This document shows, in pieces, positions 17,103 through 24,006 of a stretch of 32,599 nucleotides of DNA. The stretch spans positions 1-32,599 of IMG/VR virus record IMGVR_UViG_3300021197_000529; one strand, 5' to 3'. The notes under the pieces are model-generated. The model did not search any database and had not been told where the DNA came from. It saw nothing but the letters and a program-made list of their open reading frames with translations. The position numbers were made by a program, and so were the translations under genes. The stretch comes from a virus. Position 1 is the stretch's first letter, and each line of letters begins with the position of its first letter.

Positions 17103-17212
17103 TTCTTTTTCTTGGCAGCTCTTTCTGCTTTTCTTCTTGCTTGTCTAGTGGATAGGTGTAGCTTACGCTTGGCTCCTCTCCTTCTCTGTGTAATTGCCTG
17201 TGATTTCCTCAT
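17099..17212 (-). CDS. 37-aa highly basic protein between primase-helicase and polymerase
   Basis: Begins MRKSQAITQRRRGAKRK and ends with KKKK; about half the residues are Lys or Arg and only one is Glu. It is locked in place by four-base ATGA overlaps at both ends, with the helicase stop and the polymerase start, which strongly argues for real translation. Its ribosome site would lie within the helicase end. It may bind DNA or help couple helicase and polymerase, or it may serve to bring ribosomes to the polymerase start. Function unknown. Confidence 0.75.
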   Translation of the reverse strand: MRKSQAITQRRRGAKRKLHLSTRQARRKAERAAKKKK

Positions 17213-18855
17213 GACAGTAACTCCTCTAAGTCTACAACTACTTCAGTTATTCTACCTGTTTCGTTGTCATAATGTAGGTGTCCAGTTTCTCCTGTTTCAC
17301 CTGTGTATCTGTTCTTAAGTACACGCAGCTTAGTTACATTACGCATCCAGTCATCCTCGTGCTGTTGGTTACGCTCTAGTGCTATGACTATATTAGATAG
17401 TTGTGCGATACCTTGACTACCACGCAAGTGTGTAAGTGATATCTCACCACCTTCTTCATGGGTAACACCTTGCTGTCTACTTAGATGAGAGATAACAAAC
17501 AAACCTATGTTGGTTTCTACTACTACCTCACGGAGCTGTGTCATTAGCTGGTCTATACTTCTACGCTCATCTATCTTGGTATCACCTGACATGACTAGGT
17601 TTAGATGGTCCAGGATTATCCACTTGATGTTCTGTGCTTTAGCCATAAGCCTGATACGACTGACTATCTTTTCTACTGACAGCTCCTTGCCTTCATACAA
17701 TGACAAAGCTTCTTCACCATCTTCTCGTTTGAATAGCTTATCAAATGCTGCGGTAGCTTCATGCTCTGGAAAGTTCTGCCTGACTTCATCTAGGTGATAA
17801 GGTGTAGACAATTCAATACCTACTAAGCCATCGATAGTACGCTCGGTAGTTTCTTCTAGATGTATGATGCCTACCTTGTCTTGTGTAGTACTAAGTAGGT
17901 GATGTTCTAACTCTCTGATAACAGATGACTTACCCATACCTGTACCTGATGTGATTGTAACTAACTCACCTTGTCTAAAGCCTTTGGTCTTTTGATTAAG
18001 ACATACCCAAGGATAAGGTACTGACTGTACACTTGGTCTACTTATCCAGCTATCTTTTATTTCTGTTGCGCCTACTATATCACTAGGCATATAAGTCTTG
18101 GCTCGCCACCAACAGTTCTCTAAGTCTTTGACTAATCCTGCTTGTAGCATGTCGCTGACATCTTTGTAACCATCTGGATAAGACATTATCTTTATCTTAT
18201 CTGGACTGAATATCTCTAGTGCTTTATCAATAGCTTCTTTACCTGCTTCATCTGCATCGAAAGCAAGTACTATCTTCTCAAAGGAATCAACAAACTCGAA
18301 TGAATCTTTGAGTGACTTTACTACACTTTGCGCACCATTGCGTAGACTAACTGTCGCCCACTTGCCATTGAACACCTCGGCTAGTGACATACAATCTATC
18401 TCACCTTCTGTAATAGTTAGGTACTTACCTCCTGCATCCCATAAGCATTCACCAAACAAACCTACATCTTTAAAGCTGCCTGTTATATGAAAGCCTTTAG
18501 TAGCTACATCTCTTGTCTTCCAAGCTGCAATCCTACATGACTTATCTGTGAATGGGTAGTGGTGTTTGATTACCTGACCGTTAGTTCCGTACTCTACCTT
18601 GACTTTGTACTTGGTAGCTATTTCTTTGGATATCTTCCTGTCGGTTATAGCTGCGTGTACACCTTCGCTGACTGCTTCTGCGTTCTTCTTGAACCTTGGT
18701 TTGTAGCTGGGTGTGCTTTGGTTGTTGTCTGGAAATACATGGTGTGAACAGGCGTAGCAGTGTGCTGCTCCATCTTGGTATACTACTAGGTTGTCACCTT
18801 TAGTATCACCACCTGCTTCTCTGCATTTTGGACAAGCTTCTCTATGGTCTTCCAT
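17209..18855 (-). CDS. DNA primase-helicase, T7 gp4-like
   Basis: 548 aa. The zinc finger at the N-terminus has Cys8, Cys11, Cys33 and Cys36. The TOPRIM primase has ITEGEID (148-154, Glu150) and AFDADEAG (198-205, Asp200 and Asp202). The DnaB-type helicase has Walker A GTGMGKSS (304-311), HLEETTER (332-339), Walker B IILDH (413-417), the VISHLSRQQG stretch (454-463) and a KNRYTGETG (514-522) region near the end. It both primes lagging strands and unwinds DNA ahead of the polymerase encoded next door. A strong GGAGGAGG precedes its ATG. Confidence 0.96.
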   Translation of the reverse strand: MEDHREACPKCREAGGDTKGDNLVVYQDGAAHCYACSHHVFPDNNQSTPSYKPRFKKNAEAVSEGVHAAITDRKISKEIATKYKVKVEYGTNGQVIKHHYPFTDKSCRIAAWKTRDVATKGFHITGSFKDVGLFGECLWDAGGKYLTITEGEIDCMSLAEVFNGKWATVSLRNGAQSVVKSLKDSFEFVDSFEKIVLAFDADEAGKEAIDKALEIFSPDKIKIMSYPDGYKDVSDMLQAGLVKDLENCWWRAKTYMPSDIVGATEIKDSWISRPSVQSVPYPWVCLNQKTKGFRQGELVTITSGTGMGKSSVIRELEHHLLSTTQDKVGIIHLEETTERTIDGLVGIELSTPYHLDEVRQNFPEHEATAAFDKLFKREDGEEALSLYEGKELSVEKIVSRIRLMAKAQNIKWIILDHLNLVMSGDTKIDERRSIDQLMTQLREVVVETNIGLFVISHLSRQQGVTHEEGGEISLTHLRGSQGIAQLSNIVIALERNQQHEDDWMRNVTKLRVLKNRYTGETGETGHLHYDNETGRITEVVVDLEELLS

Positions 18856-18879
18856 TATCCTCCTCCGATAATTATAAGT

Positions 18880-18896
18880 GGTTACTTAGGGTAACC
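18880..18896. promoter_or_regulatory. GGTTAC/GTAACC inverted repeat before the primase-helicase
   Basis: GGTTAC at 18880-18885 and GTAACC at 18891-18896, perfect inverted copies around TTAGG. It lies about 25-40 bases before the primase-helicase start, on the leader side. It may be an operator or a translation-control hairpin. The TAA of the tentative 15-aa frame falls inside it. Confidence 0.45.
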
Positions 18897-18933
18897 AATC
18901 CCACATACTTTGAGGAGGAGGGAGGCTGGGCAT
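18886..18933 (-). CDS. Tentative 15-aa leader peptide before the primase-helicase
   Basis: ATG at 18933 opens MPSLPPPQSMWDWLP and stops at TAA 18888-18886, within the inverted repeat 18880-18896. AAGGAG stands about 18 bases upstream, which is far. Pro-rich and Trp-rich short frames that end in a hairpin can act as leader peptides controlling the next gene. Length makes a chance frame likely. Confidence 0.25.
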   Translation of the reverse strand: MPSLPPPQSMWDWLP

Positions 18934-18960
18934 GTGAGCCAGCTACCTCTTCTCCTTTAG

Positions 18961-19356
18961 TTATACTGGACTTGTATCAAAGAACTGGTCATCAGCTTCT
19001 TTCTGTCCTTCGTATCCTTGACCCATTTCTAATAGCAACACACGCTTAGCATATGGAACCATGCCTGCTGTTGGATGCTCTTTAGTTGTGAACTCTACTC
19101 TAACTGTAGAGCCACTAGGTATTTCATCATGCCAACGCTCGTTCTTACCTGTAAAAACAGGTATGTCATAACGACTAGTGAACTTTCTGATTGGCTCTCC
19201 CTCGTACTCCTTTACTTTGACTCCAGCTTTATCAAGCATGTCTGCGTTGAATGTATCCAGAGTTATCTGTAAAGAATACTTATCAGTTGACTGCCCTTGA
19301 TAGGTATCAAACTGAGTAAGTGATGTGTTAAAAATAGTGGTTCCTTGTACTAACAT
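18961..19356 (-). CDS. Putative single-stranded DNA-binding protein
   Basis: 131 aa. It is beta-rich with charged and aromatic residues (TDKYSLQITLDTFNAD, RYDIPVFTGKN, GSTVRVEFTTKE), consistent with one OB fold. The acidic, Phe-containing tail (KEADDQFFDTSPV) has the layout of phage SSBs, whose acidic tails contact polymerase and helicase. It lies one short gap upstream of the primase-helicase, as in other T7-like replication clusters. AGGAGATAAT precedes the ATG. The call rests on fold impression, tail and position rather than on a unique motif. Confidence 0.6.
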   Translation of the reverse strand: MLVQGTTIFNTSLTQFDTYQGQSTDKYSLQITLDTFNADMLDKAGVKVKEYEGEPIRKFTSRYDIPVFTGKNERWHDEIPSGSTVRVEFTTKEHPTAGMVPYAKRVLLLEMGQGYEGQKEADDQFFDTSPV

Positions 19357-19371
19357 ATTATCTCCTATGTC

Positions 19372-19587
19372 TTATTGGTAATTAAACTGCCATTCTAGAT
19401 TGGCTACACAATCAGCGTAACCAATCAGGTATATCTCTTTGTTAGCAGCTTCTGCTTTATTATGTAAGGTAAACTTTCTTATGGGTCTATCGTGTTTACA
19501 GTCAAGCCAGCCTTGCTTATAATACTTAGGCTTGTCACTTAAATACTCAGACTCATCCTCCATGTTTACCATACCATAATCTGTCAT
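19372..19587 (-). CDS. Small hypothetical protein
   Basis: 71 aa, acidic at the start (MEDESEYLSDK) and then mixed, with Trp, Tyr and two Cys (WLDCKHD, GYADCVANLEW). The second half looks helical (LHNKAEAANKEIYLIGYADC). Its start overlaps the previous stop as TAATG. No family recognised. It lies in the run of small early genes upstream of the SSB candidate. Confidence 0.65.
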   Translation of the reverse strand: MTDYGMVNMEDESEYLSDKPKYYKQGWLDCKHDRPIRKFTLHNKAEAANKEIYLIGYADCVANLEWQFNYQ

Positions 19588-19799
19588 TAGTTTATTGTAT
19601 GCTTACTATCAAACACTCCATCTACAAAGTTCATACCACCTTTTATTTCACTAAAGGGTAGCTGTTCTAAAGCTATAGACAGTAATCGTTCTGTTGAAAA
19701 ACCTTCTACTTTATCGTAAGCATCCTCAACTGTCTTACTAGGTACACTTAATATAATATCCATGTTGACTATTACATCGTGCATCTTTTTTCTTTCCAT
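19587..19799 (-). CDS. Small hypothetical protein
   Basis: 70 aa, preceded by TAGGAGTGTTAA. An ATG five codons in is possible, but the first ATG has the better spacing. The opening (HDVIVNMDIILSVPSKTVEDAYDKVEG) looks like a beta strand followed by a helix with a conserved-looking VEDAYDKV pattern, as in small phage proteins of a ferredoxin-like fold. Function unknown. Confidence 0.65.
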   Translation of the reverse strand: MERKKMHDVIVNMDIILSVPSKTVEDAYDKVEGFSTERLLSIALEQLPFSEIKGGMNFVDGVFDSKHTIN

Positions 19800-19837
19800 T
19801 TAACACTCCTATTTTAACATAGTATTTAACTATTAAA

Positions 19838-20110
19838 CTACCACTTACCAAACAAAAGTTTAAATAACTTAGGAGGCATGTCGCCATAAGTTTCTTCAAA
19901 GGCAGTTTTAACTGGTACTCTTGGTTTAGTATTGCCAGTTCTCATGCTTGGTTTAGATAGTTTCTTGTAGTCTCTAGTTTTCTTCAGACGTATCCATAAA
20001 GTTTTAGGGGATAAGCCAGTTAGTTCTGCTAGTTCTTTTAGTGTTACTATTCTACCATCATCAAGAGTGTAGTATTTTCTTTTATTATTCCAGTCATGTG
20101 TCTTTGACAT
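19838..20110 (-). CDS. Helix-turn-helix DNA-binding protein
   Basis: 90 aa. Residues ~15-45 read DDGRIVTLKELAELTGLSPKTLWIRLKKT, a clear helix-turn-helix with LKELAELTGLS as first helix and turn and PKTLWIRL as recognition helix. A basic linker follows (KPSMRTGNTKPRVPVK), with a C-terminal hydrophobic patch (PPKLFKLLFGKW). It could be a phage transcription regulator or a replication accessory. The gene upstream overlaps it by 17 bases. Confidence 0.75.
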   Translation of the reverse strand: MSKTHDWNNKRKYYTLDDGRIVTLKELAELTGLSPKTLWIRLKKTRDYKKLSKPSMRTGNTKPRVPVKTAFEETYGDMPPKLFKLLFGKW

Positions 20111-20264
20111 CGTCCTTCCTTATGGTTTCCCTTGGTTCCCTAGGTTTAGGAATCATGTCAGGATTTTCTTTATGGTATCTTGCTACATCTTTAGCACGCA
20201 TTGGCGCATCTAAAGGTATACCATTTTCCATACACCACAATACATATTCACCCATGTAACTCAT
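20094..20264 (-). CDS. 56-aa hypothetical protein
   Basis: Begins MSYMGEYVLWCMENG and ends in a charged, Pro-rich tail (KPREPRETIRKDDVKDT). AGGAGATTAGT sits right before the ATG, a leader shared word for word with two other genes of this block. It starts one base after the upstream stop and overlaps the HTH gene by 17 bases. Ribosome site and packing support it. No function seen. Confidence 0.75.
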   Translation of the reverse strand: MSYMGEYVLWCMENGIPLDAPMRAKDVARYHKENPDMIPKPREPRETIRKDDVKDT

Positions 20265-20265
20265 A

Positions 20266-20517
20266 CTAATCTCCTTTTAATTGTACATACAAATGAGGGT
20301 TAAGCTGCTCTGTTTCTTTTACTATGTTTGCTGCTACTTGTCTATCGAACAGATACTCAGACTCATCAGCTAAAGCACAAGCTTCTTCCCATAATTCAGG
20401 TGTCATTCTTCCATCACCGTTCACAGCTTCTGAGTCACACCAACCAATCATTAGATTGTCAGTTGGTTTATACCACTTCTCATTTTGTAGCTGTTTAATT
20501 ACATCTTTGACTAACAT
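20266..20517 (-). CDS. Small hypothetical protein
   Basis: 83 aa, acidic. It starts with a helix (VKDVIKQLQNEKW), then a polar stretch with DNLMIGWCDSEAVNG, then helices (PELWEEACALADESEYLFDRQ). It shares the leader AGGAGATTAGTATG with the genes starting at 20264 and 22385. The ending supplies the ribosome site of the next gene. No family recognised. Confidence 0.65.
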   Translation of the reverse strand: MLVKDVIKQLQNEKWYKPTDNLMIGWCDSEAVNGDGRMTPELWEEACALADESEYLFDRQVAANIVKETEQLNPHLYVQLKGD

Positions 20518-20526
20518 ACTAATCTC

Positions 20527-20826
20527 CTATGGTTCGTGAATAACCATATCTTTCTCATAGAAATTATCTACTAGTTTGAAAGATACTTCATCATCTATGC
20601 TACTATGTTTATGTTCACATAAAGGACATACATGAAACTCTTCTTGCTCTTCAGCATCGTAAGATTCATCTACAATTTCAGCACACATTCGTTCTTCTTT
20701 TTGATAGTCGCCTCGCCACTCTCTTGCTTTTGCTATTGCTTCAGCATCAGCTTCATCCTTAGCTTCTATCTCATCGTCAAACTCGAATGTCTTTTCTACT
20801 TTTATCTTTACATAGTAGGTATTCAT
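20527..20826 (-). CDS. Small acidic protein with a CPLC motif (DpnD/PcfM-like start)
   Basis: 99 aa. The N-terminus (YYVKIKVEKTFEFDDEIEAKDEADAEAIAKA) has the strand-helix layout of DpnD/PcfM-like and similar small proteins, in which a strand is followed by an AKDEADAEAIA helix. The middle is acidic, with CPLCEHKH near residue 68 that could bind a metal together with Cys48. It overlaps the DUF932 gene by ATGA. Role unknown; the family impression is moderate. Confidence 0.6.
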   Translation of the reverse strand: MNTYYVKIKVEKTFEFDDEIEAKDEADAEAIAKAREWRGDYQKEERMCAEIVDESYDAEEQEEFHVCPLCEHKHSSIDDEVSFKLVDNFYEKDMVIHEP

Positions 20827-21758
20827 GCTGCTAACCTTATGTTCTCTAGCATTGGTAATACTTTCCTTACCTTCTGCTCTCTAGTAATGATAGTAGCTGC
20901 TTGATTAGCTTTGTTTCTAAACTCAGCGTGACTACTCCAGTCAGTCAATGTATTGTACAACGCCCACAAGTTAGCACCCATGTCATCTTGGTACTTAGCA
21001 TAGATGTTATGTAGGTATTCACCTAGCACCTTGCTCTCGCCAGCTAAGTTAATGAACACATTATTAACCTGCAACTCATTGACTGGTATATTAGGATACT
21101 GCTTCCAGTACTCTGCGTTCTCTGTGTAAGTACCTAAGCTCATCCTAAGTTTGTTGACTGCAACCTCTGGTTCTAGACTCTTGGTATGCTTACCATAGAA
21201 ACTAGAAAAGAAATTACCTATCACTTGTCCATTTAAACAAGCAAGTCTAAGCGCACCTACTAGTGACATAAACTTCCAACTGCCATCGTAACTATTAAGA
21301 ACAGAAATCTTTAGGTCCATTGGGTCATCCTTTCTAACTTCTATTCTATGAGCAGGGAAAGTATAGGTAACTACAGTTCGCGCACCTCCGTGTGACTGTT
21401 GTATATCTCTTGTCATCCCAGTCGTATCTAATCCACTAAGGTATATCGCACGCTCGTAGTCAGGGATTATGTCTGCGTTCTGTATGACATTGTATCCTCT
21501 ACCTACAATAGAAAGTATATTACCTTCATCATCTACTACAGCTTTGTGTGTATGTATCTGCTGCTCGTACTCATGCTCTGTTATACGGTTAGTATTTATG
21601 TCATATGATTCCCAATCTATATCTTTAGTCTTGACATACAATGGTTCTGTATGTACTTTGATAAAGTCTTCTGCTGTTAATGCTCTGCCTTGTACATCTG
21701 TTAATGTATTAGCTACTTGTAATTGAGTAGCATAATCATCTGCTATTACTTCTAACAT
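20823..21758 (-). CDS. DUF932 family protein
   Basis: 311 aa. Recognisable pieces are VGRGYNVIQNADIIPDYERAI, GARTVVTYTFPAH, DLKISVLNSYDGSWKFM and ALRLACLNGQVIGNF, in the order seen in DUF932 (phage/plasmid-like protein). The family is common in large and marine phages and in plasmids, among early genes; its biochemical role is unknown to me. TAGGAGATAGAT precedes the ATG. The length is normal for the family. Confidence 0.85.
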   Translation of the reverse strand: MLEVIADDYATQLQVANTLTDVQGRALTAEDFIKVHTEPLYVKTKDIDWESYDINTNRITEHEYEQQIHTHKAVVDDEGNILSIVGRGYNVIQNADIIPDYERAIYLSGLDTTGMTRDIQQSHGGARTVVTYTFPAHRIEVRKDDPMDLKISVLNSYDGSWKFMSLVGALRLACLNGQVIGNFFSSFYGKHTKSLEPEVAVNKLRMSLGTYTENAEYWKQYPNIPVNELQVNNVFINLAGESKVLGEYLHNIYAKYQDDMGANLWALYNTLTDWSSHAEFRNKANQAATIITREQKVRKVLPMLENIRLAA

Positions 21759-21775
21759 ATCTATCTCCTATATTA

Positions 21776-21991
21776 TTATTGTTTAGTGCCACCCACTCTA
21801 CTTTCTAGGATGACATTCTCTACTACTGGGCATTCATCTATATAGTTTTCTACAGAGCAATGCCTAGTTACTTCACCGTGAGGTTCGCGTACTAACTTCT
21901 TGTAGTCACAATATTCACAGTCGTATCCTTCATCAAACACAGTATCGTATAGCTCTACAATCTGCGCTACTACTTGTTTACTCAGACTCAT
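21776..21991 (-). CDS. Small acidic Cys-containing protein
   Basis: 71 aa, helical start (SLSKQVVAQIVELYDTVFDEG), then DCEYCDYKKLV, RHCSVENYIDECPVV. This gives four Cys spaced CxxC-x16-C-x8-C, plus His, which suggests a small zinc-binding fold. It overlaps the upstream gene by 14 bases and lies 17 bases before DUF932. No family recognised. Confidence 0.65.
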   Translation of the reverse strand: MSLSKQVVAQIVELYDTVFDEGYDCEYCDYKKLVREPHGEVTRHCSVENYIDECPVVENVILESRVGGTKQ

Positions 21992-22385
21992 CTTTTAACC
22001 CCACTCGTTTAGATATCATCTCTACCATTTCATTTAAAGTCTTGATACACACAACAGTACTATCTATCTTATCGGATAAAGATAATAGCTTTACATCATG
22101 CTTGTTAGTAACAGTTACTAGTTCTAATATAGTTGCACGCAAGCCTTCAATGTCAGCTCTTTCTTGATTGTTCATATTAATCTCTTTATCTTTTTTTAAT
22201 TGTATAACATCTTGGCGATGTCTTTTTACTAAGCTTTTTAATTCAGAATATACTTCATTTAATTCAAGAATATCTTTACGAATAGAACCTTCTTCACACC
22301 AATCACTACCAGTATAAGCACTAGATACTACTCTTTTTGCTACATCTTCAGCATCTGAATCATCATATAAATTTACTAATCCCAT
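21978..22385 (-). CDS. Coiled-coil protein with SAYTGSD motif
   Basis: 135 aa. An acidic N-terminus is followed by SSAYTGSDWCEEGSIRK at about residues 21-37, then long helices with heptad spacing (LNEVYSELKSLVKRHRQDV, LEGLRATILELVTV-like) to the end. The SAYTGSD block and the helical segment after it are shared with the gene at 23124-23573, so the two look like diverged relatives. It shares the AGGAGATTAGTATG leader with two other genes. Function unknown. Confidence 0.7.
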   Translation of the reverse strand: MGLVNLYDDSDAEDVAKRVVSSAYTGSDWCEEGSIRKDILELNEVYSELKSLVKRHRQDVIQLKKDKEINMNNQERADIEGLRATILELVTVTNKHDVKLLSLSDKIDSTVVCIKTLNEMVEMISKRVGLKDESE

Positions 22386-22577
22386 ACTAATCTCCTCTAT
22401 TAAAATAAGTGAGCAGTTTCTTTATACAATCACATACTCAGGTGACCTGTTGTAGCGCCTCGTAGTCTTGTTCCATTTCCCAAGGCAGTTACATGTATTG
22501 GCAGGTTCATTAACTACAAACTTCCCCTGCTATCCTCATCATAGATTATGTAAACTCATGGATGGTAGTTGGATATA
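22386..22577. other. Non-coding gap with leader repeat and palindrome
   Basis: Holds CAGGTGACCTG (a perfect palindrome around one base) at about 22440-22450, and the words CATACTCAGG (22433-22442) and TAAGTGAG (22406-22413). Both words recur in the same order in the gap upstream of the gene at 22918. It is probably a leader or promoter region for the 135-aa gene. Only very short frames are present. Confidence 0.4.
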
Positions 22578-22724
22578 CTATATATACATGTGCCACAAGT
22601 AAGGTATATAACCTACGACAAAACCCCAGAAGAATCCATTGAATCTTTCTTTGTACTTAGGGTTAGTGTAATGTTCTATTTCATTGATAAAGACTTTATC
22701 TTTATCTCTTATGTTATATTTCAT
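22578..22724 (-). CDS. 48-aa protein with one membrane span
   Basis: Begins MKYNIRDKDKVFINEIEHYT (polar). It then has NPKYKERFNG and a hydrophobic aromatic segment (FFWGFVVGYIPYLWHMYI) to the end. ATG overlaps the stop of the 65-aa gene as ATGA, and AGGAGCTAAG lies a few bases before. N-in, single-span layout is likely. It could act at the inner membrane, for example in superinfection exclusion, but nothing in the sequence decides this. Confidence 0.75.
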   Translation of the reverse strand: MKYNIRDKDKVFINEIEHYTNPKYKERFNGFFWGFVVGYIPYLWHMYI

Positions 22725-22918
22725 AAGCTTAGCTCCTTGAAGTCATTGTCTTGTTGCTTTGCCCAGTCAACAGGTACAATAGCACCATTTAATTTATACA
22801 TATTTTCATCTATCTGCTCTGTATATAAGAACACATTGTCTTCATCATATACTCTGCAAACTAATTCACCCCACTCATTACGATGTACTTCGTTAGGTGG
22901 TATTGTTAATACTGACAT
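22721..22918 (-). CDS. Small hypothetical protein
   Basis: 65 aa, acidic, with alternating strands (SVLTIPPNEVHRNEWGELVCRVYDED, then VFLYTEQIDENMYKLNGAIVPVDW), a beta-sheet-like pattern. AGGAGATTATT precedes the ATG, one base different from the leader at 22385, 20517 and 20264. It is the first gene after the terminator at 23082-23114, so it likely opens a new transcript. No family recognised. Confidence 0.65.
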   Translation of the reverse strand: MSVLTIPPNEVHRNEWGELVCRVYDEDNVFLYTEQIDENMYKLNGAIVPVDWAKQQDNDFKELSL

Positions 22919-23018
22919 AATAATCTCCTCTAAGTAAGTGAGTAGTTTAAGGAGAACACAGCTCTTGTTGAGGGTGTACGCATAGTCATACTCAGGACTA
23001 TTGTTAAAATCCCAGACG

Positions 23019-23081
23019 AATCTCTTCTATTACAAGTTGCGAAAGCATTGTAAGTAAAAGAGAGATTGTTTTACGAACAAT
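23019..23081. other. Two hairpins beside the terminator, one with a GAAA loop
   Basis: AATCTCT (23019-23025) pairs with AGAGATT (23061-23067). Inside it TTACAA (23030-23035) pairs with TTGTAA (23048-23053) and TGC-GAAA-GCA (23038-23047) forms the tip. The GNRA-type GAAA loop exists only on the plus strand. A second hairpin, ATTGTT/AACAAT (23065-23070, 23076-23081), partly competes with the first. It may be a small RNA, a leader or a second barrier to transcription. Confidence 0.4.
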
Positions 23082-23114
23082 AAAAAAAGACAGACAGAAG
23101 TTAATCTGCCTGCC
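23082..23114 (-). terminator. Rho-independent terminator, minus strand
   Basis: On the minus strand GGCAGGCAGA (23114-23105) pairs with TCTGTCTGTC (23098-23089) in ten pairs, two of them G-U, around a six-base loop. Seven T follow directly (23088-23082). It lies nine bases past the stop of the 149-aa gene and would isolate the first three early genes from the rest. Confidence 0.85.
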
Positions 23115-23123
23115 TTGATTGAG

Positions 23124-23573
23124 TTACTTAGTAACACTCATGTTTTCTAACAGAGCCTTAGCCTGTAACATTGCAGATGATGAATTAATATCTGCTGTTG
23201 CTGACTTCTTAACAGGTACTGTATACTCAACAGAGAATTGTTCTTTATGAATAGAGTAGAGTACAGTTCTTAAAGACTCCATTTCATTTTGAGATACTTG
23301 TAAGTTCTCAATGAAATCAACCTTGCGTTGTATTCTATCTTCTTGAACATCGCTACCTGTATAAGCAGATTCACTCATATCTCTTAACTCACTTACTTGT
23401 TTAGAGATATATTCTGCTTGAGATTTACATCTATTTTGAACAGACCAGCATAGAGTTTTAACAACAGCACCTAGAGATGAGTATTCCTCATTCTTCATGC
23501 CTTCTCTATCAGTCACGACATTATCTTTAGTGAAGTATTTATCAGTTAAGATTTTAGTTAGTTCCTTTTTCAT
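23124..23573 (-). CDS. SAYTGSD-motif early protein
   Basis: 149 aa from ATG 23573, which overlaps the stop of the 57-aa gene (TAATG) and follows CAAGGAGCAAGA. A farther ATG at 23615 would add 14 residues and overlap that gene; it is less likely. Helical and polar, with ESAYTGSDVQEDRIQRKVDF at about residues 70-90 and a Ser/Ala-rich end. Related to the 135-aa gene at 21978-22385 through the SAYTGSD block. As third gene of the first early transcript it may act soon after entry. Function unknown. Confidence 0.7.
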   Translation of the reverse strand: MKKELTKILTDKYFTKDNVVTDREGMKNEEYSSLGAVVKTLCWSVQNRCKSQAEYISKQVSELRDMSESAYTGSDVQEDRIQRKVDFIENLQVSQNEMESLRTVLYSIHKEQFSVEYTVPVKKSATADINSSSAMLQAKALLENMSVTK

Positions 23574-23746
23574 TATCTTGCTCCTTGGTTTATTGTTATA
23601 AAAGTTTCTAGACATTTGTTATACAGACTATCTAACTCCTGCCTGCGTGCAGGCTTTGTTATAACCCTGCGTAATCTATCAATTGTCTTCATCTCTCTAG
23701 CTATAGAGATATTAATTGCTTTAAGTGTTATATCGTTATACTCCAT
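23573..23746 (-). CDS. 57-aa basic helical protein
   Basis: Begins MEYNDITLKAINISIARE and continues with a charged helix (MKTIDRLRRVITKPARRQELDSLYNKC). Both ends overlap neighbours by TAATG, and AGGAG lies just upstream of the ATG. It is probably helical and basic, between the RHH-like regulator and the 149-aa protein in one transcript. It might bind DNA or a host protein; no family recognised. Confidence 0.75.
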   Translation of the reverse strand: MEYNDITLKAINISIAREMKTIDRLRRVITKPARRQELDSLYNKCLETFITINQGAR

Positions 23747-23970
23747 TATGCGCTCCTATATTTATGTTCTAGTTTTTCTACTTCATCTAAAAGCAAAGCT
23801 TGAAATACAGAAGACATATTAACATTCTTATGTCCTCTTTCTTCCAAGTCATGATTTAGAAATTTCATGACATACTCAAGTCTATTGTACAAATGACTTG
23901 TACATCTAAATGTAACTGTTCTACTTTTCCTATCATTATTTATATATTTATTTAAGATTTTATCTTTCAT
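23746..23970 (-). CDS. Ribbon-helix-helix-like regulator, first early gene
   Basis: 74 aa. A basic start (LNKYINNDRKSR) is followed by a short strand (TVTFRC) and two helices (SHLYNRLEYVMKFLNHDLEE and VNMSSVFQALLLDEVEKLE). This strand-helix-turn-helix layout is that of Arc/MetJ-type DNA-binding proteins, though the linker between helices is longer than usual. It is the first gene leftward from the large intergenic region, a fitting place for a regulator of the divergent blocks. GGAGTAAAT precedes the ATG. The fold call is by eye. Confidence 0.6.
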   Translation of the reverse strand: MKDKILNKYINNDRKSRTVTFRCTSHLYNRLEYVMKFLNHDLEERGHKNVNMSSVFQALLLDEVEKLEHKYRSA

Positions 23971-24006
23971 TATTTACTCCATTATTATTAAAGAAGTCCA
24001 TCGTAA

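Noticed and set aside
18559-18747. 62-aa plus-strand hydrophobic frame opposite the primase-helicase zinc finger region
   Set aside because: Antisense to conserved primase motifs, no ribosome site.
22430-22510. 26-aa frame in the gap before the 135-aa gene
   Set aside because: No ribosome site, and the region is better explained as a leader with repeats shared with another gap.
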